DNA of 64,000 bases, taken from the NCBI RefSeq assembly GCF_905220415.1, contig NC_059538.1, positions 12,462,001 through 12,526,000 of the forward strand, in the 5' to 3' direction. Position numbers and translations under genes: made by a program. The notes under the pieces are model-generated. The model saw only the letters and a list, made by a program, of their open reading frames with translations. It had not been told where the DNA came from and searched no databases. Below, one piece after another: positions 24,007-35,867 of the stretch. The stretch comes from Colias croceus (Eukaryota > Arthropoda > Insecta > Lepidoptera > Pieridae). How positions within the stretch are numbered: position 1 is the first letter of the stretch; the number at the start of each line of letters is the position of its first letter.

Positions 24007-24200
24007 GTATAAGACAAAGTCGCTTCCCGCGTCTGTCCAGTTCTATGTATGGTTAGATCTTTAAAACTGCGCAACAAATTTTGATATTTTTTTTTATAGA
24101 TACAGTGGTTCTTGAGGAAGGTTTTAATATATAATTTAAGTTTTCTTTAAAGAGGGAAAAGTAGCTATCGGAGTTTTAGATAAAAAGGCTAAAACAATTC
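24007..24200 (+). mobile_element. Helitron family J, partial copy
   Basis: Begins with a tagtatgtataagacaaagtcgctt phrase, equivalent to the TC end of 27010-27198 read on the other strand. It continues through 'ttaaaactgcgcaac' and 'gaggaaggttttaatatataattt'. The GCTAG end is missing. Diverged relative to the other two copies. Confidence 0.5.
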
Positions 24201-24829
24201 CGGCTTATATACTAAGATTGCATTTTAATTACATTCTTTGGTATTGAGTATTGACCTATTAACAATTATAACATTTACAAGACAAACGTCAAAATTTAAA
24301 CCTACCTACGTAAGGCATTAAGAGTGGCAAAAGGGCACATAATACAGGGCCAAGTTCTCGCCCTAGAAGCCACCACATTCGCTCAAATGAATAACTTGAA
24401 TAGTTACCATATTATTTGAGGTACGAAAGTGCTAGCTAGGTCTGCTACTAAAATCAAATCATATATTATTTTTGTAATGTAAATATTATATAAAATAAAA
24501 TATCATTATTAAGGTGACTAGTAGAGCAAAACGCGAGTTTGCTGCTAAATTATAATGCTTTAAAGTATATGATTAACTGCAGTAAAAAATCTCAGATAAA
24601 TATATGATATTCTTCAGAAGATAAACTAGTTCGATAGTGTGTTGAAAACACAATACAACTTATTTTACTCGATAGAAAAAAATCTCAAAGGTACCTCTAA
24701 AAAATCTTTTGATGCTTAAAAACCATACTAAACTACATGCAATCATTCTGTTTTTTCGGCAAATAATTCTACAAGCAACATACTAATATAATACTGTGTT
24801 ATTTTTTTTAGTCCAATAAATAGATTTCG

Positions 24830-25205
24830 TGTAAATCGCAAATTCTTATTCCCAAACCAAAAACGTACGCATGTGTGCGTGAACGCCTGTGTACCGACAC
24901 TACCGGCCGAGGCCCGTTCGTAATGATTCGCGTATGGCGTCGGGCTGCAGCTGTGGCGCGGCGTGTATGTGTGAGTGGAATGAAATGCTTGCTCAGGGCA
25001 ACGCCTTAAAAAAATATTTATCCAACTACAATGATCAGAACTGGACAAAATTATATAATATTTTAATTAGACCAACGGAAGGCTTTCAAACAAATAAAAT
25101 AATCATCAAAATCGGCTCACGCAGTCGATAGTTCTGAGTTAACAAACCCAAATAAAATAGGTACAGTCGAATTGAAAACCTCATTTTTTTGAAGTCGGTT
25201 GAAAA
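24830..25205. repeat. Unclassified lepidopteran-type interspersed repeat
   Basis: A block with a GC-rich part (cggccgaggcccgttcgtaat, cgtcgggctgcagctgtgg) followed by a more AT-rich tail ending 'ttttttgaagtcggtt'. The tail phrase recurs at 26586-26627, and its last part near 39208. I recognise the wording as a common repeat of lepidopteran DNA but cannot assign its class. Open frames on both strands here are not protein-like. Confidence 0.4.
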
Positions 25206-25846
25206 ACACGGTAGGAAACTGGAAATTTACCAACAATCCAGAACTTCAAACGAAAACGTAATGACTTCAAAATATTCAAATTGAAGTATTTTTCACGTTG
25301 AAGAATATTTTTAACGCAGCGAAGGTGGCAATTTGTAAGGCCTTTAGATTTTATGGGAAATAAAATCCCTCGTATGGTGTCATTATTCACTTTTGATCCG
25401 CGGTATCTTTTAAATATCTATAAATTATGTTAGATGAAACCCCGTTTTGTCCCTTTACCAGGGACAAATATGTTTTAGAAAGTATTTTATGGTCAAGCTA
25501 ATTTAGTAATTTAGCTATAGCTATAAAGATCTCGATAATATAGTAGGATGAAAAACTTGAATGGCATGCAAAACTGTGGCAAATAATCTATAAAACATTT
25601 TGTAACAAATTCGTTTAGTTACTCCAATGCAGATTGTTGTTTATCATCGTTTATTTTCGCATAACGTTCTTCTAAATAACCACTATCAATCATCATAACA
25701 AACAGTATAAAATAACGTATAAAATCAACAAAAACTAAACCCGTATAAACCCTTGTTTCCAGGGCAATTGTCGACACATTCCCTCCAAGATTACGCATTA
25801 AACGCTCAGATAAAGATGGAGTATAAAAAGTAAGTGTCCACGTACC

Positions 25847-26131
25847 ACAGTATAAAGTGATAAGTAAGCCGATTCTCGGCGTTTAGGAGCCGCATGGCGC
25901 ATGGTACCTAAACTTGCGAGATGCAGGGTTGTCACTTGTCATATTGATATTTTAAATAAATCGGTCGTTGTTTGTTTATACAAAACAAGTGAGAAAGAAC
26001 CGAGTGGCGTTGTGAGCGTGCGTCAAGCTTGCTTATGTATTTCATGAACAGAGAGCGTGGCCAAGCGCTCTGTGTACATACATAAAGATGTACCTTTGTT
26101 CAAAGATAACTTACTGTTCTCTTTATACTAT
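25847..26131. mobile_element. MITE family H, copy 1
   Basis: A 285-bp element with inverted ends acagtataaagtgataagta / its complement ending tatactat. The inner block 'ggcgtttaggagc...ggtacctaaacttg' and the right block 'gatgtacctttgttc..agataac' match 58773-59522. A perfect 16-bp direct repeat, gtaagtgtccacgtac, lies at 25830-25845 and 26133-26148, one base outside each end. That is longer than usual target duplications. Confidence 0.7.
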
Positions 26132-26585
26132 GGTAAGTGTCCACGTACTAAGAGCGATGGCCACGGGACGCCATTTCATTAAAGTCCCCATTTACAAAAT
26201 GGCGTCGCTCGCCCGCAATCCCGCGTTTTATTTTTCTTTAGGATACGTAAGTTTACCGCATTGCTATTAATAAATCCTGTTTGATGTTGGATGTTATTGT
26301 TATTGTTATTTACATAATATAAACAAATATTGGACGGGCAAGGCAAGATTAGTTTTTTTTGTTGTTGAACGGAATATCAAAAACTATTATTTATATTATT
26401 AACACGTTCTTCTCTTCACTTCCTGTTTGTACAACTGTATTAACATAAAGGTAACAGGAAATCATACATTTTTTATTCAATTTCTATTAGTGATCTCTTA
26501 CAGGTAATCACTGTACTCAAAAGTAACGAGCAAAAGATCTCTTGCCGAGACGAGAACATAATAAAAAAAAGTATAAGTATATATA

Positions 26586-26627
26586 CCGGCCGAATTGATA
26601 ACCTCCTCCTTTTTTTGAAGTCGGTTA
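26586..26627 (+). repeat. Repeat tail fragment
   Basis: ccggccgaattgataacctcc followed by ttttttgaagtcggtt, matching the end of the repeat at 24830-25205. Confidence 0.4.
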
Positions 26628-27009
26628 AAGAATAATTAATAGTAGACCAATCGGTCCTGATTTTCGAAATTATTTTACCAATCGAAAATTATCCTATTAA
26701 TTGTGTATAAGTACATAATATTATTATTTGAAATCCGGGAAACAATTTTAGTATAATTTTATACGCAGTAAAGGTACGAATGGTTAAACAATTTATAATA
26801 ACAATATGTCGAAAGTTGTAGGATTAATGAGGCATGTGTGTTTTATCGGTATTTCAAAATTATTAATCAGCCAAAAACCAAGGTATTTATTACACTTTTG
26901 CTTTATACTGGTTTAATAATAAATGGAACAAACCAATTAGGTACCTTTGTTAAAAATCAGTTTGGAAACTTGCTCTTACCGGGAAATGATCATTGTATTT
27001 ATATTAATA

Positions 27010-27198
27010 CTAGCTTACCGCCCGCGGCTTCGCCCGCTTTGTCTAAAACCTAATAAATTATATACTAAAACCTTTCTCTTGAATCACTATATCTATTAAA
27101 AAAAACCGCATCAAAATCCGTTGCCCAGTTTTAAAGATTTAAGCATACAGTGGGACATAGGGACAGAGAAAGTGACTTTGTTTTATACTATGTAATGA
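27010..27198 (-). mobile_element. Helitron family J, intact copy
   Basis: CTAG at 27010-27013 and a TC start at 27198 (complement of tatgtaatga). It preserves an uninterrupted 'tctattaaaaaaaaccgcatc' that is split by a 207-bp insert in the sister copy at 50757-51127, so it serves as the empty site for that insert. Confidence 0.7.
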
Positions 27199-29101
27199 AA
27201 TGTAATAATGGTACCTATATCATGACATCATACAGTGTGTGAATGGAGATGATAAAAATCTTGTTTTATTAAACTATTCAATATACATGTAAAAATATGT
27301 TTGTCTTTCTGTCTACCTTGAAGACTTGACATGAGTTTGAGTTTAAATTTATTTTGGTTGATTTTTAGCATAATACCTATAGACGATGTTGTAAATATTA
27401 AATTGGCTTACTTCTTTCTTTACTTTTTATGTTTGAATTAAATAGGTTGTCCACAAAAACACATTAAAATTAGTCACAAAAATGAGCAAATTATTTTCAA
27501 ATAATTCATAAAAGCACGCGAAGCACCAAATCAGGTTAAATTGGATATCAGCTGATTGAAGCCATTTATAATCCAGAACCAAATTACGGCTAAATAGAAT
27601 ACAAATTATCCCATTATATATTACAATATATATTTGGGGTTCATGATACGTCGCAAGGGCTTTTCACAGACGTGAGTGAGGTAGACATATTACTACAATA
27701 CACGAATCAACCTTTCCTTACAATTTACTACTATGTGAAGGCGGCAAAACCTCAATAGAATTGACAATGTTGGGTCGAATTTATTTTTGTATCTTTGCTG
27801 TTTGATTTTTGTATTTGATGTAAATACACCTAAGGAATTTGTTTGGTTGTTTGGTTATGTTTGAACGAGCTATCCTTGTCAACTAAATGGTAATCTTTGA
27901 AAGTTGTTTTTGTGTTGGATAGTTAAGTTATGGAGGCAGTTTATAGGCTATAATAGATCTCGATAATACCAATACGCCTAATCGAATGAAATGAAACTAT
28001 TTCTATTGGGAGCATCCAAAGTTGTGTGTTCCTGGTAATCTAGAGGCTCTATATTTCATGAAATATTTAGATAATTTAAGAACTCCGCCAGCGGTTGACT
28101 GATTTTGAAATACCTAAGTTTTAAGAGAAAATGAGAAGGTATAAAATTAAAGGTTGATAGTTTTATCTGGTCACCATTATGTAGGGTGACAAATATTGTG
28201 TCAAAAGTCCCCATCGATCGACGATCTCATGTGTGATTCGACAGTTCGATACTTATTCAGAAAATTGTAGATTTTCTTTTATTTATCGACAACGATAAGA
28301 TTTATTAAAAATTACCTAAAGTAAACGAAAGTTGTAAGTGTCAAAATTCTCCATAAATTTTGTCCATAATCCTTTCGTAATTTACGTTATAAACAAACTA
28401 AAAACTTCATAAACCTATTTGAGAGGTCTCAGGACTTTTGTAGGTATGTGTCACTAGTAGGTACTGTTTATTTATTTATTTATATTATGCTTTTACAAAA
28501 TAGTAAGTAAAGAAACAACCGTCTCAAGGTGACTGAATTTTATTTAAAATAACGTTACATTTAGCTCCAAGGCTTTTCGTACCCCAAATGAAGCAAAGTA
28601 AAACCAGAGGATGAATAAATTATATTTTTAGTATTTTCACGTTGTTTATATTTTATGTTTCTGTGGGTTTAGTGAACTTTTTATAAATATAAACTTAAAT
28701 GGTAGAATTATTTTGTAGTCGCAAGTGCTAAATATGAAAACTTGTAAATTCTCTGAGAAATAATATTTATGTATTGTGTTCGTGTGTGTGTGAGTGTATG
28801 CTTACGTGGGAGTGTGTATACATATACCTCCATATGGAAATGCCTACTCCCATGCCTAGTGCTATGAAACTTTAAATAAATAAACAAAAAAAGACTTTCA
28901 TGCTGTACGGATACAATGAAATAACACTTTTAGTACAAATAAACACAATATAAAGTATTAACGATTCTGGTATAAAATTAAAAAAGAAAAAGGTGCAGAT
29001 ACCAACACAACATTATGTCCTCAAAAAAGGCACAATATTATGTTAACATGATTCAACCATCGTTAGCGAAAAAGAAACAACTGAAGTAATATTATAACCA
29101 A

Positions 29102-29347
29102 CTAGCTTTCCGCCCGCGGCTTCGCCAGCGTTTTCAAAGAAAAACTCGCATAGTTCCCGTTCCCGGTATAATTTTAAGTTAAAAAAGAATTTCCGGTGTA
29201 AAATCTATCCTACTATGTGCTAATCCCAGTTATCCTCTATGTGTGTGCAAAATTTTATTGTAATCGGTTCAGCAGTATTTACGTGAAAGAGTAACAAACT
29301 TACACACACATCCTCACAAACTTTATGCATTTATAATATTAGTAGGT
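29102..29347 (-). mobile_element. Helitron family A
   Basis: Runs from CTAG (29102) through cgcccgcggcttcgcc and the gttcccgttcccgg block to an ataatattagtagg end. An internal insertion relative to other A copies (tataattttaagttaaaaaag) follows the gttcccg block. Confidence 0.7.
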
Positions 29348-29802
29348 ATATATAAAAAAGAACATCAACGTACGCCTGGAGGACTTATAATCTACATCTT
29401 TTAAAAATATCCTCATACATAAATAATTCACATGTATATTAAACCTTGAGCCATCTATAAACGTATGTATAGAGTATATATCTGGCTAATTGATAAATTG
29501 ATTATAATCCTCAGCATATTCATTACTCGGCTTGTTACTCAGAATTCCACATGTAAATCACACCTTCGATCGATTGATGCTATATGATACCTGTTTGTGC
29601 TTGATTAAACTCCTATTAGCGATTAATTTACCATATTAATAATAATTAATTGTTTAAGTATGAAGGAATTAATTTTGAAATAAAATAATCTGTCAGGTGG
29701 GCTTTAATTCTATATTTTGTTTATACAAGGAGTTATTAAGTCTAATATGGGATTTTTGTGTACTTTCTTATATTAACTATATATTATAATATTATTTACT
29801 TT

Positions 29803-29930
29803 AAGGGTGATGTATTGGTTCTGTTGCTCACCTTTAAAATTGGGTTGTTTGAAGTGTTAATGATCTTTCTTTCTTCTTTCTAAAATAGCCCAATTTCAAA
29901 GGTGAGTACAATGGTCCTAGAGCACACTTT
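29803..29930. repeat. Inverted-repeat segment (possible MITE)
   Basis: ctcacctttaaaattggg at 29829 is inverted near 29890-29907 (cccaatttcaaaggtgag), with weaker matching outside (tattggttctgttg / caatggtcctag). No target duplication is evident. Confidence 0.35.
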
Positions 29931-30098
29931 TGCACGAATCAAATCGTGTTTTTAATTGATCATTATCAGCTTTGTCCAAACCAGTATTAAGCCATATTTA
30001 TGAACCAAAAAATTTCAAATTCATAATATAAGAAATGCCTATGGAATATCGAACTACCCTTATAGGCATAACATGTCAGACCAGATTCAGACCGATGA

Positions 30099-30310
30099 TC
30101 CTACAATATAATATTTTAATTCGAAAGTTTGTGAGGATGTATGTATGTGTATGTTTGTTACTCTTTCACGCAAATATTACCGAACCGATTGTAAATAAAT
30201 TTAGCTCACATATAGAGAGTAACTTGGATCAATACATAGGGTAAGTTTTATCCCGGAAATCTCATAGGAACGGGAACTATGCGGGTTTTTCTTTAAAAGC
30301 GGAAAGCTAG
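30099..30310 (+). mobile_element. Helitron family A next to exon 2
   Basis: Starts TCCTACAATATAATA, ends GCGGAAAGCTAG before T. The terminus lies only 52 nt before the neuroligin exon 2 acceptor, so the branch point of intron 1 must lie in the remaining stretch or inside the element. The body matches the other A copies in reverse order, as expected from orientation. Confidence 0.75.
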
Positions 30311-30362
30311 TGACCTCTAATGAGTGATGAAGATGAATCTAATTTACCTTCCTCTCCAGCAG

Positions 30363-30515
30363 GTGTACGGGACGCAGTGGCCAGGTACCCAGTGCTGGTC
30401 TTCGTCCACGGAGAGAGCTATGAGTGGAGCTCCGGGAACCCGTACGATGGCACCGTGCTGGCGTCGTACGCTGGCCTCGTGGTTGTGACGATAAACTATA
30501 GGTTGGGGATATTGG
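30363..30515 (+). CDS. Nlg: Neuroligin, coding exon 2
   Basis: Encodes 51 residues in phase 1, continuing the esterase-like domain: ARYPVLVFVHGESYEWSSGN, PYDG, and VVVTINYRLGILG. HGESYEW-x-SGN-x-YDG occupies the oxyanion-hole region and is a neuroligin hallmark (enzymes have HGGG). NYRLGILGF is shared by the whole family. The acceptor is a tandem ccagcag: using the first AG would start at 30360 and add one alanine without shifting frame. Donor g|gtaagt. High identity is expected with other insect neuroligins. Confidence 0.95.
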
Positions 30516-31940
30516 GTAAGTAGTTCATTATATCTATAAAAATAATAGTATGACGCTGAGGAGATTTTTTTAATGCGCTAATATCAGGAACTGCTTAACC
30601 AATTTCAAACAATATTTTGCAGTTTGACACGTAATTCCTGAGTTCTGTAGGCTTTATATGTTTACCATTGACGAAGCTGGAACGAATGGTTCTAATAATA
30701 TTGAAGACGGTCTTATATTATATTACACAGTGCAGCAGAGGCGGCTTGCCCTAAGGAGCGCTGGTGCAGTGAACTCCCATAAATAATTATAATAAAATCA
30801 TACTCCTTAATTTCATTATTAATATTAAATATTACTATTTAAAATCAATCGTAATCGTAAAAATAAAATAGTTTGGAAAATCCAAAAGTGCACGCCTCAT
30901 AATCTCATCCTTTGCAATAAAATTGATTATTTATAAAGAGTACCTACACTATAAATATAAAAAAGAAATAAAATAAAACAGTTGGAAAAGTAAAGAAAGC
31001 GGTACCGTAATAATTGAGCTATTTTTCTTGTGGCCCCACCTAGATGTGAAACTGCGCAGGTTTAAGGGACTGACTTCCAACTTATTTTTTTAAACCTTGG
31101 CTTATAGTATAAAGAATCGAGTTTATAATGGTGAATTTTGAGTACACTATAAATATAAAAAAATAAAATAAAATAAAGAATATATATAGATATACTAAAA
31201 TTATGGAGACCAGTCGATATTTTTTTTTTGTTTATTTAATAACAATTAAACCACATCGAATCAGACCCTGAAAAATGAAAGGGTTCTATTCCTGAGCATA
31301 CTCAAGCGTAAGAGAAAAAAAAAGACTCGATTAGTAAAGTATTTCGGTCGCTATCGTGTTAACAAGAAAATCCTCCGCACATACAGACACACGGACGTCC
31401 AAGACAGAACTTTTTTAAACTGTTTTTTAACTAGTTTAAATAACAAAAATGACATCAAAAATATCATGAATGTTAAAAATAGTGTTTTTTCTTAATATGT
31501 GTGTGTATGTATTATCTTACAAGTGCAATGTATGATACATAAAGACATTTTAAGTTTGAAAAATCAGATGTTTTGCGCGAAGTGACAGTAGTACCTACCC
31601 ACCTCAACGCTTCGCTTATGAGGCGTGCAAAAAACTATCGGCAATACCAATGAATATATCCATCATTCCATCATCCCATACACCTGTAGGTATAATACTG
31701 TATTATAAAACGCGCGTAGCGGAGCGCTCACGATTGCGCTCCAATGAAAAAATATTTAGTACAATTTCTAATACGAAATCCAATAGGAGTGAAAGAGATA
31801 GTTTTGTCAGAGTCCTGCGCGTGAAACAGAAGATTTTCTATGAAAAAATAGCAAAATTCGGAGCGCCGCTCCCGCAAACGTTGCCGGTTCGTTTTTACCG
31901 CGCGCCCGTACACAAGACAGCGATTTCGCGCGACGTTGCC

Positions 31941-31948
31941 TATATAAA
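31941..31948 (+). promoter_or_regulatory. TATA box of the hAT transposase remnant
   Basis: tatataaa stands 129 nt before the likely start codon at 32077, in a GC-rich stretch (cgcgcgcccg, cgcgcgacg) that contrasts with the AT-rich surroundings. A start region about 30 nt downstream (tctagtcaact) is plausible. Confidence 0.45.
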
Positions 31949-32076
31949 CAAACACTCTAGTCAACTTGACTGCACGCGCGCGAATGTATATTCGGGAATT
32001 TTCTAATTAAAATCATAAGATACGTGTTGACTGTTGAAATAGCCTGTAGTTATCAGTATTACTTGTGAGTGTTAAA

Positions 32077-32579
32077 ATGGACAATTATAATGTGGCGTTC
32101 ATTAAAAAGTGTGTTAAAATGTTACAAATTCGGCTTGAATTGAAAGCTAAGGGACCGCCACGGCCTGAACTTGACCTTACGCAAAAATGTACGACAAAAA
32201 CGAAAGCATATACGCGTGTGTTTAAATCCGAACAATATGTGAAAACACCGTGGTTGTGTGGTTGTGATGAACATGAAAGCAACAAACTATTTTGTTTTCC
32301 GTGTCTTTTATTTGAAGCGGGCGCGGCCGGCGGAGGTGAGAGTGCTTGGACTGAAACGGGCGTTGACGACTTAGCTCATCTTTCAATCAAGATGAAAAAA
32401 CATTCACAATTTCGGTAGGTAACCATTTGTCGAATGAACTGCAATTGGCGTCTATCGGACGACAAGACATTCGTAAAGCACTAGATTCCGCGTACCGAAA
32501 GTCAATACGCGAGTTCAATGACCGTGTCGATGAAAACATACATATTTTACGAAGGTTAATAGATTGTGCCAAGTTATAG
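32077..32579 (+). pseudogene. hAT transposase N-terminal remnant (TTF-type zinc finger)
   Basis: ATG at 32077 (an in-frame GTG 12 nt earlier is unlikely). The frame reads to 32418 and shows the TTF/ZMYM-type finger used by a large hAT branch: TPWLCGC-x5-SNKLFCFPCLLF, then SAWTETGVDDLAHLSIKMKKH. One base appears lost near 32415; in the next frame the match continues (NELQLASIGRQDIRK ... DENIHILRRLID) and ends at a TAG at 32577-32579, just where the family's conserved LID...FRG block should proceed. About 160 residues remain of a protein that is usually far longer. The catalytic triad and the C-terminal hAT domain are absent. Confidence 0.8.
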
Positions 32580-33492
32580 ATATTTTTGCACACCAAAAAG
32601 AAAGACGTATGCATTTCCTTTATAAGTATTTTTTTAATTAAATTGTACTGCTTTATACCTACCATGTATTTTCAGTGTTTTATTTCAAGTGAACACCCAT
32701 AAAATTTTGTCACGAGCCGCCTCTGCAGTGCAGTATTAGTATCATAATGCCTCCCATATTTTGTGTACCTAATGTAATGGCTGTTTAATTGCGAAATTGA
32801 AAAGAAAACTTATTGAAACTGAAACTTATGAATACTCGATAAACGAGCTAACCAACAACATATAGACACAGCTTTTACAATAATAGTAGTATGACGGAAG
32901 TAATATGACGATAATCTGCTCCGTGATTTATAAACCGCTCTCAAACATATTTCCCTTTTTTATGTTGCATACAATACACATGAAATCAAACCTTCCACAT
33001 TTATACAACCAACACAAGCATTCCTTAATCGATTTCCTAATACCCAATACAAACAGATTTGGCACCGATAGCGTTTGCAAATCTTTCCCACTATTTATTT
33101 ATTTAATCACTGTATCGCGTGATTCGAACCCATAACCCTCGAATGACTGTCTTTATTACTGTAATCATTGCTTTTTGTAAATACTGCTGTGTGATTGGAA
33201 GTTTTTCTATTGAAATAGGAGAAGTAATCATGGTGGAATTGGAATGTAGAGCAAAACCTTGTAAAATATAATTTAAAAACATACGTGCTACGTTTATTGT
33301 ACTAAAATCGGGAGCATGGGGATTATTCATTTGTACTTTGAATGTTTATCCAATATTGATTTTTTGGTGGATTAAGTATTGCAAATCTCTATCAGACTAT
33401 AATACCACAATACCTACCATTTTTATCTATAATTGCTTGTCTTCTAACTAATATTGTATTGTTTACAGCTAAATAAAATATGTTGTGTTTCA

Positions 33493-33686
33493 TCTATACT
33501 TAATAATATTATCAAGCTGAAGAGTTTGTTTGTTTGAACGCGCTAATCTCAGGAACTACTGGTCCGATTTTAAAATTATTGGTGTTAGATAGTCCATTTG
33601 TCGAGGAAGGTTATAGGCTATATATATCATCACGCTAAAACCAACAGGAGCGGAGCAATGCGGGTGAAACCGCGCGGAACAGCTAG
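33493..33686 (+). mobile_element. Helitron family E, copy 4
   Basis: TCTATACTTAATAATATTA after A at the start; GAACAGCTAG before T at the end; hairpin gcgg-gtgaaa-ccgc present. Confidence 0.75.
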
Positions 33687-34718
33687 TAAGAAATAAAATA
33701 CAATAGTGACCGTATCGTTACGTGCTAGTATGTGAAAGGATAACACCACGACATATTAAACCAAATAATAAATGTAAACTTACATAATATTAATAAAAAA
33801 TAATTAAATCAAACTTTTAAATTAGTTAACATGTAAAATCTGTCTGAGATTCAACATTGTCTCCAAAATCCATATTTCTGCCAACTTTTAAAAACTTCAC
33901 CGACTTTCAAAGTTATCTCTAGTGTAATTAAAGATAGCCTTATTGTGAATAAGTTATGATGCCTACAATTAGATTTGTAGAATCGTCTAGAAATATTTTA
34001 GATAGAAATAATTATTGTAAATGGAGTTAGCAAAGAGATAATGCGAAAACCTAATTTTACAATCATCATAATCGTGAAAACAATATTCTTTATAAATTAA
34101 ATAACACGACTATCTAGTATCTAAATAATATACCTAACAATATCTAGATTATATTTTTATTATTGTATTATTTTTCTAAGTAATTGGCAAGATTCACTTT
34201 AGAAATATCACGGAGACGTAATTATTAAACAACCCCACATGTAAAAAATAAATAAAAAACGGAAAATGTAGAAATAATTATTTCATTACAAATCTGTAAA
34301 AAATCTAAACTCAATTTATATCAAACTGGTTTCTATATCATGGTTTTAGTACAAGAAACTATAAAATAAATAATAGTTAAAGAACTGAGAATTTTCAGAC
34401 AGCGCTCATGTTATCCTTTAAGATCGAAGAAGGCAAACAGACGCGTCGCCTGATAGAAAGGACATACACTGCAATATTATAATAATATAGTTCAGAACAA
34501 TTATTTGTAGATGACTTGCCAATATAAAAACCGAGTTAAAATTGTTTCTTTTTTATTGTTTATAACCTTACTATTGTCGTTTATTTTCTAACCTATGCTT
34601 TTCTTCTGACTATTCATAAAATTCTAAATGTAACTACATTTCTGTCATTCAACCACGAATCATATAGTTACCTATGAATTTATATTTTTGGTTTTATGGC
34701 ATTCAAATGCTTTATAAA

Positions 34719-34960
34719 TATAAATTTATAAAGAATAGAAAAAATTCGATCACGAGGCGGGACTCGAACCCGCATCCTTCGCGCCATTCGCGGTGTGTCC
34801 CTTAAGACACATAAAACTAAAGGAATAGAATAATAATTCGATCGCTCGGGCGGGTCACGAGTGGCTGAGTTGGTTAGGCATCCGCCCCGGAATGGCGCGA
34901 AGGATGCGGGTTCGAGTCCCGCCTCGTGATCGAATTTTTTCTATTCTTTATAAATTTATA
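34719..34960. repeat. Perfect 71-bp inverted repeat built on a tRNA-like sequence
   Basis: Arms 34719-34789 and 34890-34960 are exact reverse complements over 71 bp, with a 100-bp spacer. Each arm holds the 3' half of a tRNA-like sequence (B box gggttcgagtccc, T-arm stem gcggg/cccgc) plus an AT-rich flank (ctattctttataaattta). The right arm joins in the spacer to the matching 5' half; the left copy has no 5' half. The absence of any mismatch implies a recent origin or active gene conversion. Confidence 0.9.
34855..34929 (+). tRNA. tRNA-like sequence, possibly tRNA-Ser(GGA)-like pseudogene
   Basis: Perfect 7-bp acceptor stem (tcacgag / ctcgtga), a D arm (ggctgagttggttaggc, A box) and a T arm gcggg-ttcgagt-cccgc. 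The anticodon arm is poor: the best fold is a 4-bp stem (cgcc/ggcg) around ccggaat, which would give anticodon GGA (Ser) but lacks U at position 33. The residual cgcgaaggat could be a variable arm. Likely a tRNA pseudogene or SINE head rather than a functional tRNA. The RNA polymerase III boxes look usable. Confidence 0.45.
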
Positions 34961-35867
34961 CATATACCTATGATTTCTTTCTGACCGAATTCTAACCACG
35001 ACAATGATTAATTATTAATCTTGGTTGAAACTAAACAGACGCGCATATTATACACTAAACATTTTTTTTTTCATAGTGGAAGAGTAAATTGACACAACAA
35101 ATCAAGTTTTCATCACAAAAATAATAATTAAACGCGACACTACGCCATTATAACTAACGCCCGATAAGCCGTCCCTTAAAATCATCAGAGAGTCACGATC
35201 AAACAGGAATTAACATTTTGTAATTCTAACAATTTAGTATCCAAAGCTCCAACGGCACTTAAAGTCATTTACTCGAAATTAAATTGGCAGTAAACACGAT
35301 AGCTAATTCCAAAAACGTAGACATTGAATTTAACACCTCTTAAGTGGCCCTTAACATGAATGGAATGTTTTTGTGTATATTCATCTTTTTTGTTTCGTTT
35401 CCCGAAGATTTTGCCCTGTTTACGTACTTTCAATTAATAATGAACGTCACATTGAAGTATGAAGTTGTCAACGTATTTTAATTTATTTAGATGACTTTGT
35501 TAAATTTTTGCAAAACTGTAAATCATTTTGAATATTATAATAAAAGTAATATTCTTTCTCCATCATTATATTTGTTAACAAATGCCTTTCCTGTTAATTG
35601 AGAAATTAATACAATATTTGTTTTTTAAGTAAATTCTATTTTTCTTAACGCATAAACACTCACAAACACATTCGTTCAACGCTAGCTATACATCAAAATA
35701 TATTGAAAAAAGCACAAAAAGTAAGAAAATTCAGCATTATTCATGTTCAAGCATAACTTACATACCTTACTGATCTGCATATTGCATCACACGTCAGAAC
35801 GGTTCAACAAACAAATGAATATGTATGAGAAAGTTATATGGTAAGCCTTGGAAAACTAGTATGTAAA

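Larger units (their letters stand above)
15366..30362 (+). other. Neuroligin intron 1
   Basis: About 15.0 kb, starting gtaact and ending ccagcag. Apart from the entries listed separately it holds AT-rich sequence with no recognisable gene: 15366-17640, 17830-18876, 19980-20555, 21482-22043, 23008-24006, 25206-25829, 26149-27009 and 27199-29101 show nothing I can support. An open frame at 17851-18039 and others here lack any family signature. GC-rich inverted blocks at 26150-26215 may be a further MITE. Confidence 0.7.
30736..32725 (+). mobile_element. hAT transposon, internally deleted, intact ends
   Basis: A 1,990-bp element bounded by a perfect 8-bp duplication cagtgcag (30728-30735 and 32726-32733), the length made by hAT transposases. 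Ends are cagaggcggct in inverted orientation, followed by imperfect matching (ttgcc versus cgtga). The interior holds a promoter and the N-terminal coding part of a zinc-finger hAT transposase, but the catalytic and dimerisation regions are missing, so it cannot move on its own. Positions 30736-31700 are non-coding. Confidence 0.88.

Noticed and set aside
24743..25131. Open frames of 80-101 codons on both strands
   Set aside because: They run through an interspersed repeat, have no domain signature and mirror each other.
31650..32006. 118-codon frame in the hAT element
   Set aside because: It crosses the GC-rich promoter region; composition explains it and no family feature is seen.
33060..33135. 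B-box-like gattcgaacccataacc (reverse) resembling a tRNA or SINE
   Set aside because: No A box at the right distance and the T-arm stem does not pair.
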